64,000 bases of DNA from Hydractinia symbiolongicarpus. Taxonomy: Eukaryota > Cnidaria > Hydrozoa > Anthoathecata > Hydractiniidae. The notes under the pieces were generated by a model. It did no database searches. It had not been told where the DNA came from and was given only the letters and a program-made list of their open reading frames with translations. Of this stretch, positions 36,001 to 49,882 are shown one piece after another. Every line of letters starts with the position of its first letter. Position 1 is the stretch's first letter. The translations under genes were made by a program, and so were the position numbers. The stretch spans positions 870,001 through 934,000 of the forward strand of contig NC_079876.1 in the NCBI RefSeq assembly GCF_029227915.1, read 5' to 3'.

Positions 36001-36899
36001 GTATAGTTGAAAGTATACAAGGAAAGTACCCAGGGAGTAAACTCATCTCCCAAACAATTTTTTAAATTATTATTTCACCACTAAAGCCCATGAGACTTTT
36101 AGTTTTTAAAATTGTTTTCATTTTTGATGAGACCTGAATAAAAGATGTTTAATCGCCGGCAAACGAAAACCCGCGATTTCCCGTAAATCCCGGACTCGGC
36201 CCGTATAGTCAAAAGTATACAAAGAAAGTACCCAGGGAGTAAACTCTTTTCCCGAACGATTTTTTAAATTATTTTTTCACCACTAAAACGCATGAGACTT
36301 GTAGTTTTCAAAAATGTTTTCATTTTTAATGAGACGCTGAATAAAAGAAGTTTAATCGCCGGCAAACGAAAACCTGCGATTTCCCGTAAATCCTGGACTC
36401 GGCCCGTATAGTCAAAAGTATACAAAGAAAGTACCCAGGGAGTAAACTCATCTCCCAAACGATTTTTTAAATTATTATTTCACCACTAAAGCCCATGAGA
36501 CTTGTAGTTTTTAAAATTGTTTTCATTTTTGATGAGACCTGAATAAAAGATGTTTAATCGCCGGCAAACGAAAACCCGCGATTTCCCGTAAATCCCGGAC
36601 TCGGCCCGTATAGTCAAAAGTATACAAAGAAAGTACCCAGGGAGTAAACTCATTTCCCAAACGATTTTTTAAATTATTATTTCACCACTAAAGCCCATGA
36701 GACTTGTAGTTTTTAAAAATGTTTTCATTTTTGATGAGACGCTGAATAAAAGAAGTTTAATCGCCGGCAAACGAAAACCCGCGATTTCCCGTAAATCCCG
36801 GACTCGGCCCATATAGTTAAAAGTATCCAAGGAAAGTACCCAGTGAGTAAATTCATTTCCCGAACGATTTTTTAAATTATTTTTTCACCACTAAAACGC

Positions 36900-39850
36900 A
36901 TGAGACTTGTAGTTTTCAGAAATGTTTTCATTTTTGATGAGACGCTGAATATAAGAAGTTTAATCGCCGGCAAACGAAAACCTGCGATTTCCCGTAAATC
37001 CCGGACTCGGCCCGTATAGTCAAAAGTATACAAGGAAAGTACCCAGTGAGTAAACTTATTTCCCGAACGAATTTTTAAATTATTTTTTCACCACTAAAAC
37101 GCATGAGACTTGTAGTTTTCAAAAATGTTTTCATTTTTGATGAGACGCTGAATAAAAGAAGTTTAATCGCCGGCAATCGAAAACCTGCGATTTCCCGTAA
37201 ATCCCGGACTCGGCCCGTATACTCAAAAGTATACAAAGAAAGTACCCAGGGAGTAAACTCATTTCCCAAACGGTTTTTTAAATTACAATTTCACCACTAA
37301 AGCCCATGAGGCTTGTAGTTTTTAAAAATGTTTTCATTTTTGATGAGACGCTTTATAAAAGATGTTTAATCGCCTGCAAAAGAAAACCCGCGATTTTTTG
37401 TAAATCCCGGACTCTGTCCGTATAGTTGAAAGTATACAAGGAAAGTACCCAGGGAGTAAACTCATCTCCCAAACGATTTTTTAAATTATTATTTCACCAC
37501 TAAAGCTCATGAGACTTGTAGTTTTTAAAATTGTTTTCATTTTTGATGAGACGCTGAATAAAAGAAGTTTAATCGCCGGCAAACGAAAACCCGCGATTTC
37601 CCGTAAATCCCGGACTCGGCCCATATAGTTAAAAGTATCCAAGGAAAGTACCCAGTGAGTAAACTCATTTCCCGAACGATTTTTTAAATTATTTTTTCAC
37701 CACTAAAACGCATGAGACTTGTAGTTTTCAGAAATGTTTTCATTTTTGATGAGACGCTGAATATAAGAAGTTTAATCGCCGGCAAACGAAAACCTGCGAT
37801 TTCCCGTAAATCCCGGACTCGGCCCGTATAGTCAAAAGTATACAAGGAAAGTACCCAGTGAGTAAACTTATTTCCCGAACGAATTATTAAATTATTATTT
37901 CACCACTAAAGCCCATGAGGCTTGTAGTTTTTAAAAATGTTTTCATTTTGATGAGACGCTTTATAAAAGATGTTTAATCGCCTGCAAACGAAAACCCGCA
38001 ATTTTTCGTAAATCCCGGACTCGGCCCGTATAGTTGAAAGTATACAAGGAAAGTACCCAGGGAGTAAACTCATCTCCCAAACGATTTTTTAAATTATTAT
38101 TTCACCACTAAAGCCCATGAGACTTGTATTTTTAAAATTGTTTTCATTTTTGATGAGACCTGAATAAAAGATGTTTAATCGCCGGCAAACGAAAACCCGC
38201 AATTTCCCGTAAATCCCGGACTCGGCCCGTATAGTCAAAAGTATACAAAGAAAGTACCCAGGGAGTAAAATCATTTCCAAAACGATTTTTTAAATTATTA
38301 TTTCACCACTAAAGCCCATGAGACTTGTAGTTTTTAAAAATGTTTTCATTTTTGATGAGACGCTGAATAAAAGATGTTTAATCGCCTGCAAACGAAAACC
38401 CGCGATTTTTCGTAAATCCCGGACTCGGCCCGTATAGTTGAAAGTATACAAGGAAAGTACCCAGGGAGTAAACTCATCTCCCAAACAATTTTTTAAATTA
38501 TTATTTCACCACTAAAGCCCATGAGACTTGTAGTTTTTAAAATTGTTTTCATTTTTGATGAGACCTGAATAAAAGATGTTTAATCGCCGGCAAACGAAAA
38601 CCCGCGATTTCCCGTAAATCCCGGACTCGGCCCGTATAGTCAAAAGTATACAAAGAAAGTACCCAGGGAGTAAACTCATCTCCCAAACGATTTTTTAAAT
38701 TATTATTTCACCACTAAAGCCCATGAGACTTGTAGTTTTTAAAATTGTTTTCATTTTTGATGAGACCTGAATAAAAGATGTTTAATCGCCGGCAAACGAA
38801 AACCCGCGATTTCCCGTAAATCCCGGACTCGGCCCGTATAGTCAAAAGTATACAAAGAAAGTACCCAGGGAGTAAACTCATTTCCCAAACGATTTTTTAA
38901 ATTATTATTTCACCACTAAAGCCCATGAGACTTGTAGTTTTTAAAAATGTTTTCATTTTTGATGAGACGCTGAATAAAAGAAGTTTAATCGCCGGCAAAC
39001 GAAAACCCGCGATTTACCGTAAATCCCGGACTCGGCCCATATAGTTAAAAGTATCCAAGGAAAGTACCCAGTGAGTAAACTCATTTCCCGAACGATTTTT
39101 TAAATTATTTTTTCACCACTAAAACGCATGAGACTTGTAGTTGTCAGAAATGTTTTCATTTTTGATGAGACGCTGAATATAATAAGTTTAATCGCCGGCA
39201 AACGAAAACCTGCGATTTCCCGTAAATCCCGGACTCGGCCCGTATAGTCAAAAGTATACAAGGAAAGTACCCAGTGAGTAAACTTATTTCCCGAACGAAT
39301 TTTTAAATTATTTTTTCACCACTAAAACGCATGAGACTTGTAGTTTTCAAAAATGTTTTCATTTTTGATGAGACGCTGAATAAAAGAAGTTTAATCGCCG
39401 GCAATCGAAAACCTGCGATTTCCCGTAAATCCCGGACTCGGCCCGTATACTCAAAAGTATACAAAGAAAGTACCCAGGGAGTAAACTCATTTCCCAAACG
39501 GATTTTTAAATTACTATTTCACCACTAAAGCCCATGAGGCTTGTAGTTTTTAAAAATGTTTTCATTTTTGATGAGACGCTTTATAAAAGATGTTTAATCG
39601 CCTGCAAAAGAAAACCCACGATTTTTCGTAAATCCCGGACTCTGTCCGTATAGTTGAAAGTATACAAGAAAAGTACCCAGGGAGTAAACTCATCTCCCAA
39701 ACGATTTTTTAAATTATTATTTCACCACTAAAGCCCATGAGACTTGTAGTTTTTAAAATTGTTTTCATTTTTGATGAGACCTGAATAAAAGATGTTTAAT
39801 CGCCGGCAAACGAAAACCCGCGATTTCCCGTAAGTCCCGGACTCGGCCCG
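36900..39850 (+). repeat. 19-mer-spaced block, copy 2
   Basis: Partner of 33,050-36,000. Private differences include CTTGTATTTTTAAAATTG at about 38,125 (one T and one G lost), TTGTAGTTGTCAGAAATG near 39,135 and GAATATAATAAG near 39,175. The copies have therefore accumulated their own mutations since duplication. In between, 36,000-36,900 holds other 203 bp monomers shared with the 10-12-mer block. Confidence 0.85.
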
Positions 39851-42800
39851 TATAGTCAAAAGTATACAAAAAAAGTACCCAGGGAGTAAACTCATTTCCC
39901 AAACGATTTTTTAAATTATTATTTCACCACTAAAGCCCATGAGACTTGTAGTTTTTAAAAATGTTTTCATTTTTGATGAGACGCTGAATAAAAGAAGTTT
40001 AATCGCCAGCAAACGAAAACCCGCGATTTCCCGTAAATCCCGGACTCGGCCCATATAGTTAAAAGTATTCAAGGAAAGTACCCAGTGAGTAAACTCATTT
40101 CCCGAACGAATTTTTAAATTATTTTTTCACCACTAGAACGCATGAGACTTGTAGTTTTCAGAAATGTTTTCATTTTTGATGAGACGCTGAATATAAGAAG
40201 TTTAATCGCCGGCAAACGAAAACCTGCGATTTCCCGTAAATCCCGGACTCGGCCCGTATAGTCAAAAGTATACAAGGAAAGTACCCAGTGAGTAAACTTA
40301 TTTCCCGAACGAATTTTTAAATTATTTTTTCACCACTAAAACGCATGAGACTTGTAGTTTTTAAAAATGTTTTCATTTTTGATGAGACGCTGAATAAAAG
40401 AAGTTTAATCGCCGGCAAACGAAAAACTGCGATTTCCCGTAAATCCCGGACTCGGCCCGTATAGTCAAAAGTATACAAAGAAAGTACCCAGGGTGTAAAC
40501 GAATTTCCCGAACGATTTTTTAAATTATTTTTTCACCACTAAAACGCATGAGACTTGTAGTTTTCAAAAATGTTTTCATTTTTGATGAGACGCTGAATAA
40601 AAGAAGTTTAATCGCCGGCAAACGAAAACCTGCGATTTCCCGTAAATCCCGGACTCGGCCCGTATACTCAAAAGTATACAAAGAAAGTACCCAGGGAGTA
40701 AACTCATTTCCCAAACGATTTTTTAAATTATTATTTCACCACTAAAGCCCATGAGACTTGTAGTTTTTAAAAATGTTTTCATTTTTGATGAGACGCTGAA
40801 TAAAAGATGTTTAATCGCCTGCAAACGAAAACCCGCGATTTTCCGTAAATCCCGGACTCGGCCCGTATAGTTAAAAGTATACAAGGAAAGTACCCAGTGA
40901 GTAAACTCATTTCCCGAACGAATTTTTAAATTATTTTTTCACCACTAAAACGCATGAGACTTGTAGTTTTCAGAAATGTTTTCATTTTTGATGAGACGCT
41001 GAATAAAAGAAATTCAATCGCCGGCAAGCGAAAACCCGCCATTTCCCGTAAACCCCGGACTCGGTCCGCATAGTCAAAAGTATACAAAGAAAGTACCCAG
41101 GGAGTAAACTCATTTCCCGAACGATTTTTTATACTATTATTTCACCACTAAAACGCATGAGACTTGTAGTTTTCAAAAATGTTTTCATTTTTGATGAGAC
41201 GCTTAATGAAAGTGGTTCAATCGCCGGCAAACCAAAACCTGCGATTTCCTGTAAATCCCGGGCTTGGCCCGTATAGTCGAATGTATACAAAGAAAGTACG
41301 CTGTGAGTAAACTCATTTCCAAAACGATTTTTTAAATTATCTTTTCACCACTAAAACGCATGAGACTTGTAGTTTTCAAAAATGTTTTCATTTTTGATGA
41401 GACACTGAATAAAAGAAGTTTAATCGCCGGCAAACGAAAACCCGCCATTTCCCGTAAACCCCGAGCTTGGCCCGTATAGTCAAGAGTAGACAAAGAAAGT
41501 ACCCAGGGAGTAAACTCATTTCCCGAACGATTTTTTATACTATTTTTTCACCACTAAAACGCGTGAGACTTGTAGTTTTCAAAAATGTTTTCATTTTTGA
41601 TGAGACGCTGAATAAAAGCAGTTTAATCGCCGGCAAACGAAAACCTGCGATTTCCCGTAAATCCCGGACTCAGCCCGTATAGTCAAAAGTATACAAAGAA
41701 AGTACCCAGCGAGTAAACTCATTTCCCAAACGATTTTTTAAATTATTATTTCACCACTAACGCCCATGAGACTTGTAGTTTTTAAAAATGTTTTCATTTT
41801 TGATGAGACGCTGAATAAGAGAAGTTTAATCGCCGGCAAACGAAAACCCGCGATTTCCCGTAAATCCCGGACTCGGCCCATATAGTTAAAAGTATCCAAG
41901 GAAAGTACCCAGTGAGTACACTCATTTCCCGAACGAATTTTTAAATTATTTTCTCACCACTAAAACGCATGAGACTTGTAGTTTTCAGAAATGTTTTCAT
42001 TTTTGATGAGACGGTGAATAAAAGCAGTTTAATCGCCGGCAAACGAAAACCTGCGATTTCCCGTAAATCCCGGACTCGGCCCGTATAGTCAAAAGTATAC
42101 AAAGAAAGTACCCAGGGAGTAAACTCATTTCCCAAACGATTTTTTAAATTATTATTTCACCACTAACGCCCATGAGACTTGTAGTTTTCAAAAATGTTTT
42201 CATTTTTGTTGAGACGCTTAATAAAAGAGGTTTAATCGCCGGCAAACGAAATTCCGCGATTTCCCGTAAATCCCGGGCTTGGCCCGTATAGTCGAATGTA
42301 TACAAAGAAAGTACCCAGGGAGTAAACTCATTTCCCGACCGATTTTTTAATTTTTTTTTCACCACTAAAACGCATGAGACTTGTAGTTTTCAAAAATGTT
42401 TTCATTTTCGATGAGACGCTTAATGAAAGAGGTTTAATTGCCGGCAAACGAAAACCCGCGATTTCCCGTAAATCCCGGGCTTGGCCCGTATAGTCGAATG
42501 TATACAAAGAAAGTACCCAGGGAGTAAATTCATTTCCCGACCGATTTTTTAATTTTTTTTTTCACCACTGAAACGCATGAGACTTGTAGTTTTTAAAATG
42601 TTTTCATTTTTGATGAGACGCTGAATAAAAGAAGTTTAATCGCCGGCAAACGAAAAACTGCGATTTCCCGTAAATCCCGGACTCGGCCCGTATAGTCAAA
42701 AGTATACAAAGAAAGTACCCAGGGTGTAAACGCATTTCCCGAACGATTTTTTAAATTATTTTTTCACCACTAAAACGCATGAGACTTGTAGTTTTCAAAA

Positions 42801-43980
42801 ATGTTTTCATTTTTGATGAGACGCTGAATAAAAGAAGTTTAATCGCCGGCAAACGAAAACCTGCGATTTCCCGTAAATCCCGGACTCGGCCCGTATACTC
42901 AAAAGTATACAAAGAAAGTACCCAGGGAGTAAACTCATTTCCCGAACGATTTTTTATACTTTTTTTTCACCACTAAAACGCATGAGACTTGTAGTTTTCA
43001 AAAATGTTTTCATTTTTGATGAGACGGTGAATAAAAGCAGTTTAATCGCCGGCAAACGAAAACCTGCGATTTCCCGTAAATCCCGGACTCGGCCCGTATA
43101 GTCAAAAGTATACAAAGAAAGTACCCAGGGAGTAAACTCATTTCCCAAACGATTTTTTAAATTATTATTTCACCACTAACGCCCATGAGACTTGTAGTTT
43201 TTAAAAATGTTTTCATTTTTGATGAGACGCTGAATAAGAGAAGTTTAATCGCCGGCAAACGAAAACCCGCGATTTCCCGTAAAGCCCGGACTCGGCCCAT
43301 ATAGTTAAAAGTATCCAAGGAAAGTACCCAGTGAGTAAACTCATTTCCCGAACGAATTTTTAAATTATTTTTTCACCACTAAAACGCATGAGACTTGTAG
43401 TTTTCAGAAATGTTTTCATTTTTGATGAGACGCTGAATATAAGAAGTTTAATCGCCGGCAAACGAAAATCTGCGATTTCCCGTAAATCCCGGACTCGGCC
43501 CGTATAGTCAAAAGTATACAAGGAAAGTACCCAGTGAGTAAACTTATTTCCCGAACGAATTTTTAAATTATTTTTTCACCACTAAAACGCATGAGACTTG
43601 TAGTTTTTAAAAATGTTTTCATTTTTGATGAGACGCTGAATAAAAGAAGTTTAATCGCCGGCAAACGAAAAACTGCGATTTCCCGTAAATCCCGGACTCG
43701 GCCCGTATAGTCAAAAGTATACAAAGAAAGTACCCAGGGTGTAAACGCATTTCCCGAACGATTTTTTAAATTATTTTTTCACCACTAAAACGCATGAGAC
43801 TTGTAGTTTTCAAAAATGTTTTCATTTTTGATGAGACGCTGAATAAAAGAAGTTTAATCGCCGGCAAACGAAAACCTGCGATTTCCCGTAAATCCCGGAC
43901 TCGGCCCGTATACTCACAAGTATACAAAGAAAGTACCCAGGGAGTAAACTCATTTCCCAAACGATTTTTTAAATTATTAT
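39851..43980 (+). repeat. Mixed block at the change of monomer repertoire
   Basis: About twenty monomers. To about 41.1 kb they resemble types of 5-8 kb (CCCATATAGTTAAAAG; TTTTCAGAAATG with GAATATAAG; GTATACTC). From about 41.1 kb new types dominate: GACGCTTAATGAAAG, CCCGGGCTTGGCCCG with AGTCGAATGTAT, TTTTTATACTATTTTTTC, CACTAACGCCCATG, and T-tract-expanded tails at about 42,343-42,360 and 42,545-42,561. These types do not occur in the first 40 kb but recur to the end of the window. No gene is seen. Confidence 0.8.
41110..41990 (+). repeat. Long-range duplicate block, left copy (partner at 62.2 kb)
   Basis: A run of about four unusual monomers aligns with 62,210-63,090 at an offset of 21,099 bp. 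Shared rare features in the same order: GTGGTTCAATCGCCGG, CTGTAAATCCCGGGC, AGTACGCTGTGAG (41,298 and 62,397), GAGACACTGAATAAAAG, AGTCAAGAGTA, CCCAGCGAGTAAAC, CACTAACGCCC, GAATAAGAGAAG and ATTATTTTCTCACC. Small differences exist (AGTAGACAAAG here, AGTATACAAAG there). Confidence 0.85.
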
Positions 43981-46230
43981 TTCACCACTAAAGCCCATGA
44001 GACTTGTAGTTTTTAAAAATGTTTTCATTTTTGATGAGACGCTGAATAATAGATGTTTAATCGCCTGCAAACGAAAACCCGCGATTTTCCGTAAATCCCG
44101 GACTCGGCCCGTATAGTCAAAAGTATACAAAGAAAGTACCCAGGGTGTAAACGCATTTCCCGAACGATTTTTTAAATTATTTTTTCACCACTAAAACGCA
44201 TGAGACTTGTAGTTTTTAAAAATGTTGTCATTTTTGATGAGACGCTGAATAAAAGAAGTTTAATCGCCGGCAAACGAAAACCTGCGATTTCCCGTAAATC
44301 CCGGACTCGGCCCGTATACTCAAAAGTATACAAAGAAAGTACCCAGGGAGTAAACTCATTTCCCAAACGATTTTTTAAATTATTATTTCACCACTAAAGC
44401 CCATGAGACTTGTAGTTTTTAAAAATGTTTTCATTTTTGATGAGACGCTGAATAAAAGATGTTTAATCGCCTGCAAACGAAAACCCGCGATTTTCCGTAA
44501 ATCCCGGAATCGGCCCGTATAGTCAAAAGTATACAAAGAAAGTACCCAGGGTGTAAACGCATTTCCCGAACGATTTTTTATACTTTTTTTTCACCACTAA
44601 AACGCATGAGACTTGTAGTTTTTAAAAATGTTTTCATTTTTGATGAGACGCTGAATAAAAGAAGTTTAATCGCCGGCAAACGAAAACCTGCGATTTCCCG
44701 TAAATCCCGGACTCGGCCCGTATACTCAAAAGTATACAAAGAAAGTACCCAGGGAGTAAACTCATTTCCCAAACGATTTTTTAAATTATTATTTCACCAC
44801 TAAAGCCCATGAGACTTGTAGTTTTTAAAAATGTTTTCATTTTTGATGAGACGCTGAATAAAAGAAATTCAATCGCCGGCAAACGAAAACCCGCCATTTC
44901 CCGTAAACCCCGGACTCGGCCCGCATAGTCAAAAGTATACAAAGAAAGTACCCAGGGAGTAAAGTCATTTCCCGAACGATTTTTTAAATTATTTTTTCAC
45001 CACTAAAACGCATGAGACTTGTAGTTTTCAAAAATGTTTCATTTTTGATGAGACGCTGAATAAAAGAAGTTTAATCGCCGGCAAACGAAAACCTGCGATT
45101 TCCCGTAAATCCCCGACTCGGCCCGTATAGTGAAAATTATACAAAGAAAGTACCCGGGGTGTAAACTCATTTCCCGAACGATTTTTCAAATTATTATTTC
45201 ACCACTAAAGACCATGAGACTTGTAGTTTTTAAAAATGTTTTCATTTTTGATGAGACGCTGACTAGAAGAAGTTTAATTGCCGGCAAACGAAAACCCGCG
45301 ACTTCCCGTAAATCCCGGACTCGGCCTGTATAGTCAAAAGTATACAAAGAAAGTACCCTGTGAGTAAACTCATTTCCCGAACGATTTTTTAAATTATCTT
45401 TTCACCACTAAACCGCATGAGACTTGCAGTTTTCAAAAATGTTTTCATTTTTGTTGAGACGCTTAATAAAAGAGGTTTAATCGCCGGCAAACGAAATTCC
45501 GCGATTTCCCGTAAATCCCGGGCTTGGCCCGTATAGTCGAATGTATACAAAGAAAGTACCCAGTGAGTAAACTCATTTCCCGAACGAATTTTTAAATTAT
45601 TTTTTCACCACTAAAACGCATGAGACTTGTAGTTTTCAGAAATGTTTTCATTTTTGATGAGACGCTGAATATAAGAAGTTTAATCGCCGGCAAACGAAAA
45701 CCTGCGATTTCCCGTAAATCCCGGACTCGGCCCGTATAGTCAAAAGTATACAAGGAAAGTACCCAGTGAGTAAACTTATTTCCCGAACGAATTTTTAAAT
45801 TATTTTTTCACCACTAAAACGCATGAGACTTGTAGTTTTTAAAAATGTTTTCATTTTTGATGAGACGCTGAATAAAAGAAGTTTAATCGCCGGCAAACGA
45901 AAAACTGCGATTTCCCGTAAATCCCGGACTCGGCCCGTATAGTCAAAAGTATACAAAGAAAGTACCCAGGGTGTAAACGCATTTCCCGAACGATTTTTTA
46001 AATTATTTTTTCACCACTAAAACGCATGAGACTTGTAGTTTTCAAAAATGTTTTCATTTTTGATGAGACGCTGAATAAAAGAAGTTTAATCGCCGGCAAA
46101 CGAAAACCTGCGATTTCCCGTAAATCCCTGACTCGGCCCGTATACTCAAAAGTATACAAAGAAAGTACCCAGGGAGTAAACTCATTTCCCAAACGATTTT
46201 TTAAATTATTATTTCACCACTAAAGCCCAT
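43981..46230 (+). repeat. 18-mer-spaced block, copy 1 (offset 3,652 bp)
   Basis: About eleven monomers align with 47,633-49,882 at a constant 3,652 bp offset. Markers: GCTGAATAATAGATG at 44,041 and 47,693; AAATGTTGTCATTTTTG at about 44,222 and 47,874; CCCGGAATCGGCCC; AAAGTCATTTCCC; and AGTGAAAATTATAC with CCCGGGGTGTAAAC at 45,130 and 48,782. Within it, monomers starting near 44,172 and 44,578 are 406 bp apart and nearly alike, so a dimer is nested here. Confidence 0.87.
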
Positions 46231-47632
46231 GAGACTTGTAGTTTTTAAAAATGTTTTCATTTTTGATGAGACGCTGAATAAAAGATGTTTAATCGCCTGC
46301 AAACGAAAACCCGCGATTTTCCGTAAATCCCGGACTCGGCCCGTATAGTCAAAAGTATACAAAGAAAGTACCCAGGGTGTAAACGCATTTCCCGAACGAT
46401 TTTTTAAATTATTTTTTCACCACTAAAACGCATGAGACTTGTAGTTTTTAAAAATGTTTTCATTTTTGATGAGACGCTGAATAAAAGAAGTTTAATCGCC
46501 GGCAAACGAAAACCTGCGATTTCCCGTAAATCCCGGACTCGGCCCGTATACTCAAAAGTATACAAAGAAAGTACCCAGGGAGTAAACTCATTTCCCAAAC
46601 GATTTTTTAAATTATTATTTCACCACTAAAGCCCATGAGACTTGTAGTTTTTAAAAATGTTTTCATTTTTGATGAGACGCTGAATAAAAGATGTTTAATC
46701 GCCTGCAAACGAAAACCCGCGATTTTCCGTAAATCCCGGAATCGGCCCGTATAGTCAAAAGTATACAAAGAAAGTACCCAGGGAGTAAACTCATTTCCCG
46801 AACGATTTTTTATACTTTTTTTTCACCACTAAAACGCATGAGACTTGTAGTTTTCAGAAATGTTTTCATTTTTGATGAGACGCTGAATAAAAGAAATTCA
46901 ATCGCCGGCAAACGAAAACCCGCCATTTCCTGTAAACCCCGGACTCGGCCCGCATAGTCAAAAGTATACAAAGAAAGTACCCAGGGAGTAAACTCATTTC
47001 CCGAACGATTTTTTAAATTATTTTTTCACCACTGAAACGCATGAGACTTGTAGTTTTCAAAAATGTTTTCATTTTTGATGAGACGCTGAATAAAAGAAGT
47101 TTAATCGCCGTCAAACGAAAACCTGCGATTTCCCGTAAATCCCGGACTCGGCCCGTATAGTCAAAAGTATACAAAGAAAGTACCCAGGGTGTAAACCCAT
47201 TTCCCGAACGATTTTTTAAATTATTTTTTCACCACTAAAACGCATGAGACTTGTAGTTTTCAAAAATGTTTCATTTTTGATGAGACGCTGAATAAAAGAA
47301 GTTTAATCGCCGGCAAACGAAAACCTGCGATTTCCCGTAAATCGCCGACTCGGCCCGTATAGTGAAAATTATACAAAGAAAGTACCCGGGGTGTAAACTC
47401 ATTTCCCGAACGATTTTTCAAATTATTATTTCACCACTAAAGACCATGAGACTTGTAGTTTTTAAAAATGTTTTCATTTTTGATGAGACGCTGACTAGAA
47501 GAAGTTTAATTGCCGGCAAACGAAAACCCGCGACTTCCCGTAAATCCCGGACTCGGCCTGTATAGTCAAAAGTATACAAAGAAAGTACCCTGTGAGTAAA
47601 CTCATTTCCCAAACGATTTTTTAAATTATTAT

Positions 47633-49882
47633 TTCACCACTAAAGCCCATGAGACTTGTAGTTTTTAAAAATGTTTTCATTTTTGATGAGACGCTGAATA
47701 ATAGATGTTTAATCGCCTGCAAACGAAAACCCGCGATTTTCCGTAAATCCCGGACTCGGCCCGTATAGTCAAAAGTATACAAAGAAAGTACCCAGGGTGT
47801 AAACGCATTTCCCGAACGATTTTTTAAATTATTTTTTCACCACTAAAACGCATGAGACTTGTAGTTTTTAAAAATGTTGTCATTTTTGATGAGACGCTGA
47901 ATAAAAGAAGTTTAATCGCCGGCAAACGAAAACCTGCGATTTCCCGTAAATCCCGGACTCGGCCCGTATACTCAAAAGTATACAAAGAAAGTACCCAGGG
48001 AGTAAACTCATTTCCCAAACGATTTTTTAAATTATTATTTCACCACTAAAGCCCATGAGACTTGTAGTTTTTAAAAATGTTTTCATTTTTGATGAGACGC
48101 TGAATAAAAGATGTTTAATCGCCTGCAAACGAAAACCCGCGATTTTCCGTAAATCCCGGAATCGGCCCGTATAGTCAAAAGTATACAAAGAAAGTACCCA
48201 GGGTGTAAACGCATTTCCCGAACGATTTTTTATACTTTTTTTTCACCACTAAAACGCATGAGACTTGTAGTTTTTAAAAATGTTTTCATTTTTGATGAGA
48301 CGCTGAATAAAAGAAGTTTAATCGCCGGCAAACGAAAACCTGCGATTTCCCGTAAATCCCGGACTCGGCCCGTATACTCAAAAGTATACAAAGAAAGTAC
48401 CCAGGGAGTAAACTCATTTCCCAAACGATTTTTTAAATTATTATTTCACCACTAAAGCCCATGAGACTTGTAGTTTTTAAAAATGTTTTCATTTTTGATG
48501 AGACGCTGAATAAAAGAAATTCAATCGCCGGCAAACGAAAACCCGCCATTTCCCGTAAACCCCGGACTCGGCCCGCATAGTCAAAAGTATACAAAGAAAG
48601 TACCCAGGGAGTAAAGTCATTTCCCGAACGATTTTTTAAATTATTTTTTCACCACTAAAACGCATGAGACTTGTAGTTTTCAAAAATGTTTCATTTTTGA
48701 TGAGACGCTGAATAAAAGAAGTTTAATCGCCGGCAAACGAAAACCTGCGATTTCCCGTAAATCCCCGACTCGGCCCGTATAGTGAAAATTATACAAAGAA
48801 AGTACCCGGGGTGTAAACTCATTTCCCGAACGATTTTTCAAATTATTATTTCACCACTAAAGACCATGAGACTTGTAGTTTTTAAAAATGTTTTCATTTT
48901 TGATGAGACGCTGACTAGAAGAAGTTTAATTGCCGGCAAACGAAAACCCGCGACTTCCCGTAAATCCCGGACTCGGCCTGTATAGTCAAAAGTATACAAA
49001 GAAAGTACCCTGTGAGTAAACTCTTTTCCCGAACGATTTTTTAAATTATCTTTTCACCACTAAACCGCATGAGACTTGCAGTTTTCAAAAATGTTTTCAT
49101 TTTTGTTGAGACGCTTAATAAAAGAGGTTTAATCGCCGGCAAACGAAATTCCGCGATTTCCCGTAAATCCCGGGCTTGGCCCGTATAGTCGAATGTATAC
49201 AAAGAAAGTACCCAGTGAGTAAACTCATTTCCCGAACGAATTTTTAAATTATTTTTTCACCACTAAAACGCATGAGACTTGTAGTTTTCAGAAATGTTTT
49301 CATTTTTGATGAGACGCTGAATATAAGAAGTTTAATCGCCGGCAAACGAAAACCTGCGATTTCCCGTAAATCCCGGACTCGGCCCGTATAGTCAAAAGTA
49401 TACAAGGAAAGTACCCAGTGAGTAAACTTATTTCCCGAACGAATTTTTAAATTATTTTTTCACCACTAAAACGCATGAGACTTGTAGTTTTTAAAAATGT
49501 TTTCATTTTTGATGAGACGCTGAATAAAAGAAGTTTAATCGCCGGCAAACGAAAAACTGCGATTTCCCGTAAATCCCGGACTCGGCCCGTATAGTCAAAA
49601 GTATACAAAGAAAGTACCCAGGGTGTAAACGCATTTCCCGAACGATTTTTTAAATTATTTTTTCACCACTAAAACGCATGAGACTTGTAGTTTTCAAAAA
49701 TGTTTTCATTTTTGATGAGACGCTGAATAAAAGAAGTTTAATCGCCGGCAAACGAAAACCTGCGATTTCCCGTAAATCCCTGACTCGGCCCGTATACTCA
49801 AAAGTATACAAAGAAAGTACCCAGGGAGTAAACTCATTTCCCAAACGATTTTTTAAATTATTATTTCACCACTAAAGCCCAT
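47633..49882 (+). repeat. 18-mer-spaced block, copy 2
   Basis: Partner of 43,981-46,230. A private difference is AAACTCTTTTCCCG at about 49,020, where copy 1 has AAACTCATTTCCCG. That variant is shared with the next 7-mer unit (about 50,440), so it arose or spread before the 7-mer duplication. Confidence 0.87.

Noticed and set aside
41268-41281. CENP-B box in monomers with CCCGTATAGTCGAATG
   Set aside because: The reverse complement has the TTCG and CGGG ends and the conserved A, but the spacing is one base shorter than the NTTCGNNNNANNCGGGN consensus. Typical monomers lack the CGAA end.
42343-42361. T-tract expansion as a transcription terminator
   Set aside because: It is a length change of the AT-rich monomer tail, shared by a few related monomers, with no transcription unit upstream.
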